Shown: positions 17,442 through 27,800, counted from the first letter of the stretch. The stretch: DNA of 64,000 nucleotides from Myxococcales bacterium (GCA_016794345.1 JAEUKE010000283.1:56669-120668); one strand, 5' to 3'. Made by a program: numbers and translations. Notes: generated by a model from the letters alone, not told the origin.

Positions 17442-18335
17442 TTATTGGCGCGCCAGCTCCAGGAGCCGTTGCTCGATGAGGAGCCGCTCGTCGCTGCCTT
17501 CCCGGTAGAGATCGATCGCCGCGCGCAGGGCGGCGCGCGCCTCCTCGATCTTGCCGGCCGCGGCGAGGGCGAGGCCGAGGTGGTGCTGGGCCGCACCGTG
17601 CCGGACTCGCACGTCCACCTTGCAGCCACGGTAGATCTCACAAGCCGGAGCCAGGAACTCGATCGCGACCTCGGGCTCCCCTTGCCGAAGCGCCGCGATC
17701 CCGACGAGCGTCATGCCGTCGGCGACCTCGAAGCGCCGCGCCTTGCCGAGCGCGAGCAAGATCTCGAGCGCGCGGTCCCCGAGCGCGCGCGCGTTCGGAT
17801 CGCGCCCCGCCGCCAGGGCGAGGAAGCCCATCTCGACGAAGGCCTGGGCGACGAACGGCTCCGCTCCAGGCGCGTCGACCGTCCGCTCCAGCACGCCGGC
17901 GAACGCGCGGACGGCGCCGTCCGCGTCGCCTTCGGAGAGCCGGAACAGTCCGTGGTGGAGGAGCGCGTGGGCGAGCGCCGCCCCGGCCACGCCCACCTTC
18001 TCGAGGATCTCGATCGATCCCTCGAACCGCGCCTCGGCGGCGTTGGGCATCGCCGCGGCGGCCGCGATCTCCGCGCCGAGCTCGAGCGCCTCCGCGTAGC
18101 GCGCGCTCTGGTGCCCGTAGCTCCTGCGCGCCCGCGAGATCGCCTCGTCCACCGTCATGACGGCTTCGTCACGATCACCGTGCGCGAGCTGAGCCCGCGC
18201 CTCCTCGAGCAGCGCCTCGGCGAGCGCGGCGTCGTCGCCGGTCGCGCGAGCGGCCTTCAGGTGGAGGCTGGCCAGGGAGAGGGCTTCGTCGAAGCGGCCG
18301 GCTTCGATCAGCTCGTCGAGGCTGGGGCTGGTCAT
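17442..18335 (-). CDS. tetratricopeptide-repeat protein
   Basis: This 297-residue protein is built almost entirely of TPR-like helical hairpins, for example GRFDEALSLASLHLKAAR, HGDRDEAVMTVDEAISRARR and GKIEEARAALRAAIDLYREG. It has no signal peptide or membrane segment, so it should be cytoplasmic. It lies directly downstream of the TPR kinase gene on the same strand, 29 bases apart, and its repeats resemble those in the kinase C-terminus, so the two may act in one signalling assembly. That link is an inference. Confidence 0.7.
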   Translation of the reverse strand: MTSPSLDELIEAGRFDEALSLASLHLKAARATGDDAALAEALLEEARAQLAHGDRDEAVMTVDEAISRARRSYGHQSARYAEALELGAEIAAAAAMPNAAEARFEGSIEILEKVGVAGAALAHALLHHGLFRLSEGDADGAVRAFAGVLERTVDAPGAEPFVAQAFVEMGFLALAAGRDPNARALGDRALEILLALGKARRFEVADGMTLVGIAALRQGEPEVAIEFLAPACEIYRGCKVDVRVRHGAAQHHLGLALAAAGKIEEARAALRAAIDLYREGSDERLLIEQRLLELARQ

Positions 18336-18364
18336 GGCTTTCCCAGCTTACCGCTCGCCGTGCA

Positions 18365-20164
18365 TCATCCGGATGCCTCCTTCAGCTTGGCGATCTCGTC
18401 CTCCGCCTCGGCGACGTCGGGCAAGCGGTCGGGGTACCGCGAGAGGCGCGAGCGCGCCTCCTCCAGTGACTGCAGGGCCTGCTCCTTGAAGCCCAGCCGC
18501 TTGAGGGCCCGACCGTGGAGGAGCAGGCACGTGGCGTAGGTGGGTCCACGTTTGTTGTGCTTGCGGCAGATCGCGAGCGCTCGCTCGAGGTGCTGGCGCG
18601 CCACGGCCGCGCGATCGAGCGTGAGCAGCGCGTCGGCGACGCTCGCGAGCGTGACGGCGACGAGCGGGTGATCCGCGCCGTGGGTGTCCTCGTCGAGCGC
18701 GAGCGCGATCTCCAGCTGGCGGACGCCCTCCATCGCGCGGCCCTCGGCGGTGAGGTTGCGCGCCTTGGCGTTGAGCAGGCGCGACCGGAGCGAGGGGTTG
18801 TCACCCACACGCGCGATCGCGACCTCCGCGACCTGCGCGAGCGCTTCGGCCTCCTGGAAGCGGCCGAGCCCCAGCCCCACCACGCCGACGAGGAAGACCC
18901 ACACGTTCGCGAGCTGCCAGTCGTCCCCCGCCCGCGCGGCGCGCTCGGCGGAGCGGAGGAGCGTCGCGCGGGCCGACGCCGCGTCGCCGGTCCGGTGCTG
19001 AAGGTTGCCCAGCGTGTAGAGGCTCGCCGCCTGGAACGGCGCGTAGTCGACGAGGTCCGCCTCGCGGGCCACGTCGGCCGCCTCGGCGAGCGCCGCGGCG
19101 AAGTCCCCCTTCTTCTTCAGCCCCGCTGCGCGCTCGAGCCGGCCCTTCAGCTTGAGCACGCGCTCGCGGGTCGGGTCGTCGTCGGGGGGCGGGAACGCCG
19201 CCAGCAAATCCTCGGTGGAGGAGCCGTCGGTCGAAGCATGACGGAGCCGCCTTCTATCCTGCTCGAGCTCGGCGATGACGTCGTGCATGCTCGGCCATCG
19301 CTCCTCGGGGGTCCGGCCCAGCCCGCGCAAGACGAGGGCCACGAGCCACGACGGCAGGTTCAGGTCCGGCGGGATGGGCAAGACGCGTCCGGCCAGCACG
19401 TTCTCAGCCAGCGAGGCGACGCCCTTCTCCGCCGCAAACGGGCGGCGGAACGTGAGCGCCTCGTAGAGCGCCACGCAGAACGCGAACTGATCGGTCCGGC
19501 CGTCGACCTTCTTGCCGAGCCACTGCTCGCGCGCCATGTAGCGCGGCGTGCCCGCGACGGTCCCCGGCTTCGTCAGATCGAGGCCGAGGATGACCTGCGC
19601 GTCGTCGAGCTCCACCGCCTCCACGGCGGCGTCCTCCCCCTGCCGGCGGGCCAGCCCGAAGTCGAGCACACGGACGCGACTGTCATTTCCGACGAGGACG
19701 TTGGAGGGCTTGAAGTCGCGGTGGACGAGCCCCGCGTCGTGTGCGGCGGCGAGCCCGCGAGCGCACTGCAGGAAGATCTCGAGGACGGCCTCGACCTTGG
19801 GACGCTTCGTCTCGAGCCAGCGACCGAGCGACGCGCCCTCGACGAGCTCCATCACCATGAACAGCTCACCCCCGGCGGTGCCGACGTCGAACACGGCGAT
19901 GACGTTGGGGTGGCTGAGCTGCGCGATGGCCTGGGCCTCGCGCCTGAGGCGTTGTGCCTCGCGCTCCGTGCTCGCGCCGAACACCCGCTTGATGGCGACG
20001 AGCCTCCCCAGCGCCGGATCGTAGGCCTTGAACACCTCGCCCATCCCGCCCGCGCCGAGCTTCGACACGATGCGGTATCGATCGATCTTGGGCACATCCC
20101 GTAACGTCGGCGCGGCCTCGGAGCGAGGAACCAGGTGTGTGGCCTCGAGATCGTCGTGGGGCAT
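18365..20164 (-). CDS. Ser/Thr protein kinase with C-terminal TPR domain
   Basis: The 599-residue protein has a complete Hanks-type kinase domain at about residues 28-290: KLGAGGMGEVF P-loop, VAIKRVF lysine, LVHRDFKPSNVL catalytic loop, VLDFGLAR and an APE-like segment (YMAREQW). The remainder is TPR-like and there is no membrane segment, so this is a soluble kinase of the type abundant in myxobacteria. Substrates are unknown. It diverges from the formate dehydrogenase genes across only about 44 bases, so the promoters may overlap. Confidence 0.9.
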   Translation of the reverse strand: MPHDDLEATHLVPRSEAAPTLRDVPKIDRYRIVSKLGAGGMGEVFKAYDPALGRLVAIKRVFGASTEREAQRLRREAQAIAQLSHPNVIAVFDVGTAGGELFMVMELVEGASLGRWLETKRPKVEAVLEIFLQCARGLAAAHDAGLVHRDFKPSNVLVGNDSRVRVLDFGLARRQGEDAAVEAVELDDAQVILGLDLTKPGTVAGTPRYMAREQWLGKKVDGRTDQFAFCVALYEALTFRRPFAAEKGVASLAENVLAGRVLPIPPDLNLPSWLVALVLRGLGRTPEERWPSMHDVIAELEQDRRRLRHASTDGSSTEDLLAAFPPPDDDPTRERVLKLKGRLERAAGLKKKGDFAAALAEAADVAREADLVDYAPFQAASLYTLGNLQHRTGDAASARATLLRSAERAARAGDDWQLANVWVFLVGVVGLGLGRFQEAEALAQVAEVAIARVGDNPSLRSRLLNAKARNLTAEGRAMEGVRQLEIALALDEDTHGADHPLVAVTLASVADALLTLDRAAVARQHLERALAICRKHNKRGPTYATCLLLHGRALKRLGFKEQALQSLEEARSRLSRYPDRLPDVAEAEDEIAKLKEASG

Positions 20165-20208
20165 GGGGCGGGGCCCGGAGTCTAGCCGGTGGTGTAGACT
20201 CGGTCGCC

Positions 20209-22026
20209 TTGGACCTTCGTCAACTCTCGACCAAGCCGAGCGAAGCCGAGCGAGCCGCCGTCGACGGCATCCTCGGGGGCCTCGACGCGCTCCCCGCGTC
20301 GACTGCGCTGCGCGAGGCGCGAGGCCGCCGGCACCTGCTGCTTCCGTCGCTGCACGCCATCCAGGAGCGATTCGGCTGGGTTACCCCCGGCGCGCTCGGC
20401 TACCTCTGCGAGCGGCTGCACGTCCCGCCTGCCGAGGCCTACGGCGTGGCGACGTTCTACGCGCTGTTTGCGCTCGCCGAGCGACCGCCCGTCGTGGCCC
20501 ACGTGTGTGACGACATCGCGTGCCGCGCAGCAGGCGCCGAAGCGATCGTCTCGGAGCTGGAGCGAGACGGCGCCGAAGGCGAGGCGCGCGCGGGGGCGAC
20601 ATGGCTCCGCAGCCCCTGCCTCGGGCTCTGCGAGCGGGCCCCTGCGGCGATGCTCACGACCGCGGGGACCGACCACGCGGAGTCCGCCTGGGGCCACGCC
20701 ACCGCGAGCTCTATCCGCTCGGCTCTCTCGAGCCGTCTCACGCCCCCGCCCGGCCGAGCCCCGGTGCCGCAACGCGACGAGCCCGATCCGCGGTTTCCGC
20801 TCCGGCTCCTCGAGCGCGTCGGGCGCGTCGATCCGACGAGCCTGGGCGACTACAAGGCGCGCGGCGGCTACGCCGGTCTCCGCGCGGCCGTCGAGATGGG
20901 ACCCGCCCGCGTCATTCGCGAGGTGACGGACTCGGGCCTGGTAGGCCGCGGCGGCGCGGCGTTCCCCACCGGTCGCAAGTGGCAGGCGGTCGCGCAGGCC
21001 GCAGGCCGCCCTCGATACCTGGTCTGCAACGCGGACGAGTCCGAGCCCGGCACCTTCAAGGATCGCGTCCTCATGGAGGAAGACCCATTTGTCATCGTCG
21101 AGGCGATGACCATCGCGGCGTTCGCCGTCGGCGCGGAGCTCGGCTTCGTCTACGTGCGCGGGGAGTATCCTCTGGCGGTGGAGCGACTCGAGCACGCCGT
21201 CGCACAGGCGCGCGCGCACGGCCTGCTCGGCGCAGACGTGATGGGCCGCGGCTTCCGCTTCGACATCGAGATCCGCAAGGGAGCCGGGGCTTACATCTGC
21301 GGCGAAGAGACCGCGCTCTTCGCGTCGCTCGAGGGCTTCCGCGGCGAGCCGCGAACGAAGCCGCCTTTCCCCGTGGAGGTCGGGCTCTTCGGCAGGCCCA
21401 CGGTCGTGAACAACGTGGAGACGCTCGCGAACGTGCCGTTCATCGTGCGCGAGGGCGCCGCGAAGTACCGCGCGGTCGGGACACAGGGCTCGCCCGGGAC
21501 GCGGCTCTTCTGCGTGTCGGGACGCGTCGAGCGCCCAGGAATCTACGAGCTCCCGTTCGGGGCCACGCTCCGCGACCTGGTGGAGCTCGCGGGTCCGCCC
21601 GCGCGGCTCCAGGCCATCTTGCTCGGAGGCGCCGCCGGCACCTTCGTCGGCCCGGCCGACCTGGAACTGCCCCTCACCTTCGAGGACACGCGAAAGGCCG
21701 GCGCCACGCTCGGCTCCGGCGTCGTCTTCGTCCTGGACGACTCCATCCCCCTGAGCGACGTGCTCGCGCGCATCGCGCGATTCTTCCGCGAGGAGAGCTG
21801 CGGGCAGTGTGTGCCGTGCCGCGTCGGCTCGGTGCGCCAGGAGGAGCTGGTGACGCGCATCGTCCGCGGCAAGCCGAACGGCTCGCTCCAGAAGGAGCGC
21901 GTGCTCCTCGCCGAGCTCGGCCAGGGCATGCGCGACGCGTCCATCTGCGGCCTCGGGCAGACAGCCTCGAGCGCGATCGAGTCGGCGGTCGCGCGTGGGC
22001 TCTGGCTCGAACAGGAGGACGCGTGA
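20209..22026 (+). CDS. NuoE-NuoF fusion, NADH-binding diaphorase subunit of formate dehydrogenase
   Basis: The TTG at 20209 gives a 605-residue protein. Residues 20-165 are a thioredoxin-like [2Fe-2S] NuoE domain with paired cysteines in CDDIAC and SPCLGLC. The rest is NuoF: FMN/NAD site GRGGAAFPTGRKW, CNADESEPGTFKD, and a [4Fe-4S] ligand set SCGQCVPCR plus a later Cys in CGLGQT. Fused E-F flavoproteins serve soluble NAD-dependent formate dehydrogenases and related hydrogenases. The iron-sulfur gene downstream overlaps by four bases. Upstream in-frame starts would run into the divergent kinase gene, so they are not used. Confidence 0.85.
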   Translation: MDLRQLSTKPSEAERAAVDGILGGLDALPASTALREARGRRHLLLPSLHAIQERFGWVTPGALGYLCERLHVPPAEAYGVATFYALFALAERPPVVAHVCDDIACRAAGAEAIVSELERDGAEGEARAGATWLRSPCLGLCERAPAAMLTTAGTDHAESAWGHATASSIRSALSSRLTPPPGRAPVPQRDEPDPRFPLRLLERVGRVDPTSLGDYKARGGYAGLRAAVEMGPARVIREVTDSGLVGRGGAAFPTGRKWQAVAQAAGRPRYLVCNADESEPGTFKDRVLMEEDPFVIVEAMTIAAFAVGAELGFVYVRGEYPLAVERLEHAVAQARAHGLLGADVMGRGFRFDIEIRKGAGAYICGEETALFASLEGFRGEPRTKPPFPVEVGLFGRPTVVNNVETLANVPFIVREGAAKYRAVGTQGSPGTRLFCVSGRVERPGIYELPFGATLRDLVELAGPPARLQAILLGGAAGTFVGPADLELPLTFEDTRKAGATLGSGVVFVLDDSIPLSDVLARIARFFREESCGQCVPCRVGSVRQEELVTRIVRGKPNGSLQKERVLLAELGQGMRDASICGLGQTASSAIESAVARGLWLEQEDA

Positions 22027-22910
22027 CGACCCGCCTGCCCATCTACCCGGCCGACAAGGCGCGGCGCGACAAGAGCCCCACGCGATCCGTCGAGATCACG
22101 ATCGACGGCCAGAAGACGCTCGTCCCCGAGGGCGCCACGCTCCTCGAGGCGATCCGCTCGCTGGGCATCGACACCCCCACGCTCTGCTTCGCCGAGAACC
22201 TCACCCCCGTGAACGTGTGCCGTGTGTGTGTCGTCGAGCTCGAAGGGAGCCGCACGCTCGTCCCGTCGTGCTCGCGCAAAGCGGAGCCGGGCATGGTGGT
22301 GAAGACCGACAGCGAGCGCGTGCGGACGTCGCGCAAGGTCGTGATCGAGCTCCTGGTCTCCTCGGTCGACATGTCGCAGACGCCCGGGTTCGCGGAGTGG
22401 CTCGACCGATACGGCGCAGATCCCGAGCGCTTCGGGCCCGACGCGCGGACGAAGGCCCAGCCCACGAAGGAAGACAACGAGCTCTTCGCCCGCGACTACG
22501 ACAAATGCATCCTCTGTTACAAATGCGTCGAAGCTTGCGGGGATGACGCGCAGAACACCTTCGCCATCGCCGTGGCGGGGCGCGGCTTCGACGCGCGCAT
22601 CTCTACCGAGCTCGACGTCCCCCTGCCCGACTCGGCTTGTGTGTTCTGCGGTAACTGCGTCGGCGTGTGCCCGACGAACGCGCTCGTCTTCTCGACCGAG
22701 CTCGAGATGCGCCGCTCCGGCAGCTGGGACGAGTCGCGCCAGACCAAGTCCACCACCGTGTGCCCCTACTGCGGCGTCGGCTGCGCCGTCACCCTGCACG
22801 TGCAGGACGGAAAGATCTTCAAGGCCACGTCCCCGGTCGAGTCCACCGTCACCGAAGGCCACCTCTGTGTGAAGGGCCGGTTCGGCTGGCAATACGTGGG
22901 GAGCAAATAG
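22023..22910 (+). CDS. N-terminal iron-sulfur part of formate dehydrogenase alpha subunit, truncated
   Basis: This 295-residue product has a [2Fe-2S] ferredoxin domain (NVCRVCVVELEG), a His/Cys-type cluster region, two [4Fe-4S] motifs (KCILCYKCVEAC and CVFCGNCVGVCP) and the molybdopterin oxidoreductase [4Fe-4S] entry motif CPYCGVGC...HLCVKGRFGW. A full FdhA/FdsA continues for roughly 600 more residues with the molybdopterin domains; here a stop follows VGSK. None of the missing part is seen downstream. Its last 62 bases overlap the convergent response-regulator gene. It may be a natural split subunit, but truncation by the incoming island is the simpler reading. Confidence 0.8.
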   Translation: MTTRLPIYPADKARRDKSPTRSVEITIDGQKTLVPEGATLLEAIRSLGIDTPTLCFAENLTPVNVCRVCVVELEGSRTLVPSCSRKAEPGMVVKTDSERVRTSRKVVIELLVSSVDMSQTPGFAEWLDRYGADPERFGPDARTKAQPTKEDNELFARDYDKCILCYKCVEACGDDAQNTFAIAVAGRGFDARISTELDVPLPDSACVFCGNCVGVCPTNALVFSTELEMRRSGSWDESRQTKSTTVCPYCGVGCAVTLHVQDGKIFKATSPVESTVTEGHLCVKGRFGWQYVGSK

Positions 22911-23685
22911 CGCCAGCGCCCCCAACTGGTGTCTCGGGGCCCGGAGACGATCGCGCCGTCGCAATACCCGGTTTCGCTCTTCCTGGCACACGGGGCGGGG
23001 CCTCCCCGCAAACCTGCGCATCGACGAATCGGTACCCCCTTCCATGCCAGGTCTCGATGATCCAGTGAAACCGTCCGAGCTTCTTGCGCAAGCGGCGAAC
23101 CAGCGATGGCAAGCCGCTCGGGTCGCGCTTGTCGCCGTCCCATACGGCCGCGGCGAGCACGCCATGGGTCATCCCGCTCCGGCCATCGCGAGCGAGCGCG
23201 AGGAGCATTCGGGCCTCGTTGGGGGTGAGGGGAGCCTCACTTCCATCCGGAAACACAACCCTGCTCGTCGAGCCGTTGAACGCGATCGGTCCAAGCGGAC
23301 GCGCCGCCGACGGCAAACGACGCAAGAGTGCATCGACATGCGCTCCGAACGACGTCGGGAGCTCGAGCTTGTTGAGGTAACGATCCGCGCCGGCGTCCGT
23401 TGCAGCGTTGATGTCATTCGCTGCGTAATATCCCGAGAGGAAGGCGATAAGAGCCTCGTCCCCGAGCGCGCGACGCTCGCGGCAGAGCTCGACGGCGTCT
23501 CCGTCGGGAAGGCGCCTGTCGAGAATGAGAACATCGTATCGCCGAGACGCGAGGAGCTGCCTCGCCTGCGCGAGAGTACGGGCGGTGTCGATGACGACCC
23601 CGCCCCGCTGCTCCAGGAAGAGGTGAACGGCACGGACGACCTGCTCGTCGTCCTCCACGAGCAGAAGCTGGATCGGAACCCCCAT
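22849..23685 (-). CDS. orphan OmpR-like response regulator
   Basis: Residues 1-115 form a receiver domain (LLLVEDDEQV, phospho-acceptor in LILDRRLPDG, switch Ser in AFLSGYY, Lys in YLNKLE). Residues about 130-225 form a winged-helix DNA-binding domain ending in WHGRGYRFV. About 50 low-complexity residues follow and run antisense into the formate dehydrogenase gene, which is odd for this family and fits a rejoined DNA end. No histidine kinase lies nearby. It faces the Tc toxin operon across 167 bases that hold two dyads, so it is the obvious candidate regulator of that operon. Confidence 0.85.
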   Translation of the reverse strand: MGVPIQLLLVEDDEQVVRAVHLFLEQRGGVVIDTARTLAQARQLLASRRYDVLILDRRLPDGDAVELCRERRALGDEALIAFLSGYYAANDINAATDAGADRYLNKLELPTSFGAHVDALLRRLPSAARPLGPIAFNGSTSRVVFPDGSEAPLTPNEARMLLALARDGRSGMTHGVLAAAVWDGDKRDPSGLPSLVRRLRKKLGRFHWIIETWHGRGYRFVDAQVCGEAPPRVPGRAKPGIATARSSPGPETPVGGAGAICSPRIASRTGPSHRGGLR

Positions 23686-23741
23686 CTCGAGGGCCGGGAG
23701 AGTAGCGCGGGCGGGGGAGGAGGCTCAAGCTCCGCTCCGTT

Positions 23742-23757
23742 TCGGCACGTGTGCCGA
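23742..23757. promoter_or_regulatory. 7-2-7 dyad, candidate operator
   Basis: TCGGCAC and GTGCCGA form a perfect inverted repeat around a two-base centre. It sits between the divergent response-regulator and toxin-operon genes, about 57 bases upstream of the regulator start. This fits a dimeric DNA-binding protein site; the binder is not known. Confidence 0.5.
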
Positions 23758-23768
23758 GCCGACTTGGA

Positions 23769-23790
23769 TTTCTGACAGCGTTCTCAGAAA
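23769..23790. promoter_or_regulatory. 7-8-7 dyad, candidate operator of the toxin operon
   Basis: TTTCTGA and TCAGAAA form a perfect inverted repeat with an eight-base spacer, ending 62 bases before the first toxin-operon gene. The two half-sites are about one and a half helical turns apart centre to centre. It is a different sequence from the other dyad in the same gap, so two proteins may act here. Confidence 0.5.
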
Positions 23791-23852
23791 CACACGCCGC
23801 GTTCCCTGCGAGATTTCGCCCCACCCTGAGGCGTATCGCGACGGAGGCAACG

Positions 23853-24794
23853 ATGCTCGGCGCTGTTGATCTGGTCCAACCTGCAGTTGCTCCGATCCTC
23901 TTCGAGTCCGGCCAGGCAGACCGCCCGCGCTCCGATGGCCGAAAGCTCGTGGTCTCCGCGGTGGGCTCCTTCTCCTGCTGCGACGTGTGGTTCAGTGTGC
24001 CCGTCGGGGTCGCACCTCAGTTCCGGCTCCATGTCTACGGCCGCGTGGGAGACGTGCGCTTTCTGCTCGTCACAGTGACCGCGGGTGCGCTGCCGGTTGC
24101 CGCAGACGGCGCGCGCGAGGGGACCTTGGCGGCCGTGGTCCGCGGACGGCCAAGCACCGCGTTCGAGGTCGAGTACGAGCCGCTGGCGGACGTGACCGGC
24201 GTCAACGTCTTCGTCCAGGCGTGGCACGCGGACGTGACGATGGACGTCACGGGCATCGATCGAAGCCCTCTCGCTGCCCAAATGACCGCAAGCGCGCGAA
24301 CCACCTTCTCGCGCGGGTCCGACCGAGTCCTCAGCCTCGCAGCAGCGGCGGCCAGCAACACGATCCTCGGCGCGCTCTGGAACCCAAGCAGCAGCGCCAA
24401 GCGCGTCGAGCTGCAGCGGATCGAGCTCAGCTTCTGGGGCGCAAGCACCTCCGGGGCGGTGCGCATTCGGGCCCGCCGAATCACAGCCATACCGACCATT
24501 CCGATGGGAGGCGGCGGGGCGACGCTGACGGCCGAGAAGCACGACAGCACGGACGCCGCGCCCTCTGCGCAGCTGTTCGTCAACGCGAACGCTCCGGCGT
24601 GGGGAGGCAGCGTGGACTTCTGGATGGTAGTCCTCAAGCCCGCGGAGGCCGGTCGCTACACCTGGACCGCGACAGACGCCGGCAAGCCCCTCGTTCTCCG
24701 GCAAAACGAGGGACTCGAAGTCCGCGCGGTCACGGAGACTGCCATGGCGAGCGCCATGAGCTTCGGGATCAACATGCAGTGGGTCGAGATCTGA
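23853..24794 (+). CDS. unknown protein, first gene of the Tc toxin operon
   Basis: An ATG with a GGAGG box seven bases upstream gives 313 residues. The sequence is rich in beta-forming stretches (VVSAVGSFSCCDVWFSVPVG; VRFLLVTVTAG; VDFWMVVLKP) with no signal peptide, membrane helix or catalytic motif, and reads like two or three beta-sandwich modules. It ends 13 bases before the TcA gene. No family is recognised. Its fixed place suggests a capsid-like, adhesin-like or accessory role for the toxin particle, which is an inference. Confidence 0.6.
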   Translation: MLGAVDLVQPAVAPILFESGQADRPRSDGRKLVVSAVGSFSCCDVWFSVPVGVAPQFRLHVYGRVGDVRFLLVTVTAGALPVAADGAREGTLAAVVRGRPSTAFEVEYEPLADVTGVNVFVQAWHADVTMDVTGIDRSPLAAQMTASARTTFSRGSDRVLSLAAAAASNTILGALWNPSSSAKRVELQRIELSFWGASTSGAVRIRARRITAIPTIPMGGGGATLTAEKHDSTDAAPSAQLFVNANAPAWGGSVDFWMVVLKPAEAGRYTWTATDAGKPLVLRQNEGLEVRAVTETAMASAMSFGINMQWVEI

Positions 24795-24807
24795 GGCGGA
24801 GCGAGAC

Positions 24808-27800
24808 ATGACCACACACAAGTTCCAGGGCCGTGTCATCGATCGCTCCACCAAGCTGGGGCTGACGAACCTTTGCGTCGAAGCGCTCGACGTCCGCCAG
24901 GTCGTTCGCGACGTCGTCTGCGCCGCATCGACCGACGTCGACGGCGCGTTCACGCTCGAAGTCGAGGACGACGATCTCGACAGGCTCTTCGGCAAATCGC
25001 GCCCGGTGTTGGCGTTCCGTGTGGTCGATGCGGCCCACAACGTCCTGTTCTCGACCGAGCGCTCCTTGCGCTGGTACGCCCGCGGAGACGGCACGGGTGA
25101 CATCGAGGTCGACCCGGCACGCGTGATCGGCAAGCTGCCCGGCCTGCCGAAATACACGCTGGAGGTCACGGTCTACGACCCTGCGACGGGCCCCGTGAGC
25201 AGGAACATCAAGCTCCTCGAAGTCGACCTCACCGCCAGCGACACCATCGAACAGCCCGTGGGGGGCATCACGCCGATGGATTCCAAGGGCTTCGCTCGGA
25301 TCGAATACGAGCCGACCTTCGCCGGTACCTACAAGCCGCGGCCGCGGCTGAAGGTGCGCTGCGAAGATGGGGCGGGCGCTCTGATTGCCGAGACCCACGT
25401 CTGCCGAGCGCGTCCGCGGGAGCGCGTCACCCTTGTCGTTGGCGGCGGCGTCTACCCGGGCCCGACACGACACGACACGACATTGGAGCGAGTGACGGCA
25501 GCTCTGGGCCCGGCATCACTGGCCTCGATGACGACGGCCCAGCGAGAGACCGTGGCGTGCCGCGCCAACCTTCCGTTCGACGAGGTCGACGCGATCGCCT
25601 CCGCCGCGGCGATGAACGCTGCCGCCCGCACGATCTCGACCGAGGCGTTCTACGGCATCATCAAGTCGGGCCTTCCGCGGAACCTCGCGGACCTCGCGCA
25701 GCACCGACTCCCCTCCATCCGAACGGCGCTCGAGGAGAGCATCGCGCGCAACGATGTCTCGCCCAGCCTCACGTCGTCGCTGTCCACGACGATGTCGAGC
25801 CTGGAGAGCAGGCTGCGGAGCGAGCTGTTCCTCGCCAGGACGGACGCCGTGAACGTCGGCTTCATCGCGGCGCAGTATCCCGCGCTCTCCGGCGCCCAGA
25901 ACGAGTTCGTCAGGCTCGCAATGAACCGCGATGGCGACGCCAAGACGTTCTGGGATGCCGTCGAAGCCAACGGCACGACCGGTCCGCTGGCGAGCAAGTT
26001 CCGGTTCATCTACGAAGCCGCCCCGCTCGTCGCGTCGCATCCCGCGATGCTTGCGGAGTTGGCCGCGCGGAAGGAGAGCGGCGCCCTCGAGAACGAGCGC
26101 GCATTGGCGCAGTACACGAAGACCGACTGGCTCGGGATCATCGCGACGGTTGGCCGACCAACAACAGCTGCAAGCAACGACGCATACGCGGACTCCATCG
26201 TCGCGCGCGTCGAGGCGCGATTCCGAACACGAACGATCGCCTGGCGCGTCAAGCAGGCAAGCGCGGGTGACATCCTGAACGACTTCTTCTTCGACGGGAC
26301 GCGCGAGCACAACGCAGCCTTCGACTTCGCGACGATTCGGGTCGACCGGTACCTCGCCGAGAACGGGACGGCGCTGAACAACGTCGCCGTGGGTGACCGC
26401 GAGCAGGCGAAGACGCGCCTGCTCCAAATGGAGCGGCTCTTCCGCGTTACCGAGAGCTACGCGCAGATGAAGGCGCTGATCGACGTAGGCATCGAGTCCG
26501 CCACGACGATCCATGAAATGGGCCTCGCAAGGTTCATCGGCAAGGTCAGCAGCCCCACGATCGATTCGGCGGCCGCGAAGAAGATCTTCGAGCTCGCCTG
26601 CTGGACGACAGCCACGGCGAACATGCTCAAGATCAAGTTCTCGGGCATGGCCGACAAGGTCGGCCTCACGACTCTCCCCAAGAGCTTCCCGAACCTCGGC
26701 TCGTTGCCGCCGAAGATCGCCGACTGGGCGACGCTCTTCGGCTCGCTCGATGCCTGCGCCTGCGAGCATTGCCAGTCTGTCTACGGACCGGCGGCCTACC
26801 TCGTCGATCTCCTCCGGTTCCTCGCCAAACAGAACGTGACGACCGGCCCGACGACGAACGGCGAAGCGCTGTTCTTCTCCTATCGGCCGGACGTCCTGCG
26901 CCTGTCGCTGAGCTGCGAGAACGCGGACACGCCCATCCCCTACATCGATCTGGTGAACGAGGTGCTTGAGGTCAAGACCTCCGACCTCCTCCCGAGCCCG
27001 CCGGCGTTCGGCACAGCGGCGATTCAAGTCGACCGAACCGAGGATGAGCAGATGGGCGCGCCCCAGACGCCCTACCCTGCCGAGTTCGCGCGCACCTACC
27101 GCTACTTCGCGGGAGAGACGTTCTCGACCGAGACCATCTCCTACCCGCCGGCCTCCGTCTTTCACCTCTGGAACGCCGAAGCGCGCCTCCTACTCCAGCA
27201 ACTGGGCGTACCGCGGTACGAGCTCTTGCGCCTCCTGGCGATCTCCGCTCCGACGGCGGATGACACGATCGCTGCTGAGCGTCTGGGCATCAGCCGCCGC
27301 GCCTACCGGCTCATTGCCGGGCTCGACGGGACCAACCAAGAGCTCTGGGGCAGCGCGAGCGCAACCTGGGACGACGACCTCGGCGCCCTTCCGACATTCC
27401 TGCGGCGCAGCCGGTTGGGCTTCGAGGAAGCACGACAGCTCGAGTCGTCGCACAAGGCAGATGGAGACACCAACCCCCTGTTCACGATTCGACCCGATGT
27501 CCTCGATCCCTGCGACACGTCGAAGATGACGGTCTCGGGGCTCACGCCGACCGGGCTGGGTCTCATTTCACGCCTCCTCCGCCTGAGAAGCGCGCTCGGC
27601 TGGACGATCCACGAAGCTGCCCAGGTCATCGCGACGATGGCCGACAACGCCATCACCGACACCTTCTTGAGACGGCTCGCTCGGCTCGAAGACGTTCGCG
27701 CCCGCCTCGGGCTCTCACCCCTCCAGGCTTCTGCCCTCTACGCAAATCTCAGCCGCAACAAGGGGCTCGGCCTCCGCTCCTTCTTCGGCGACGTGTTCCT

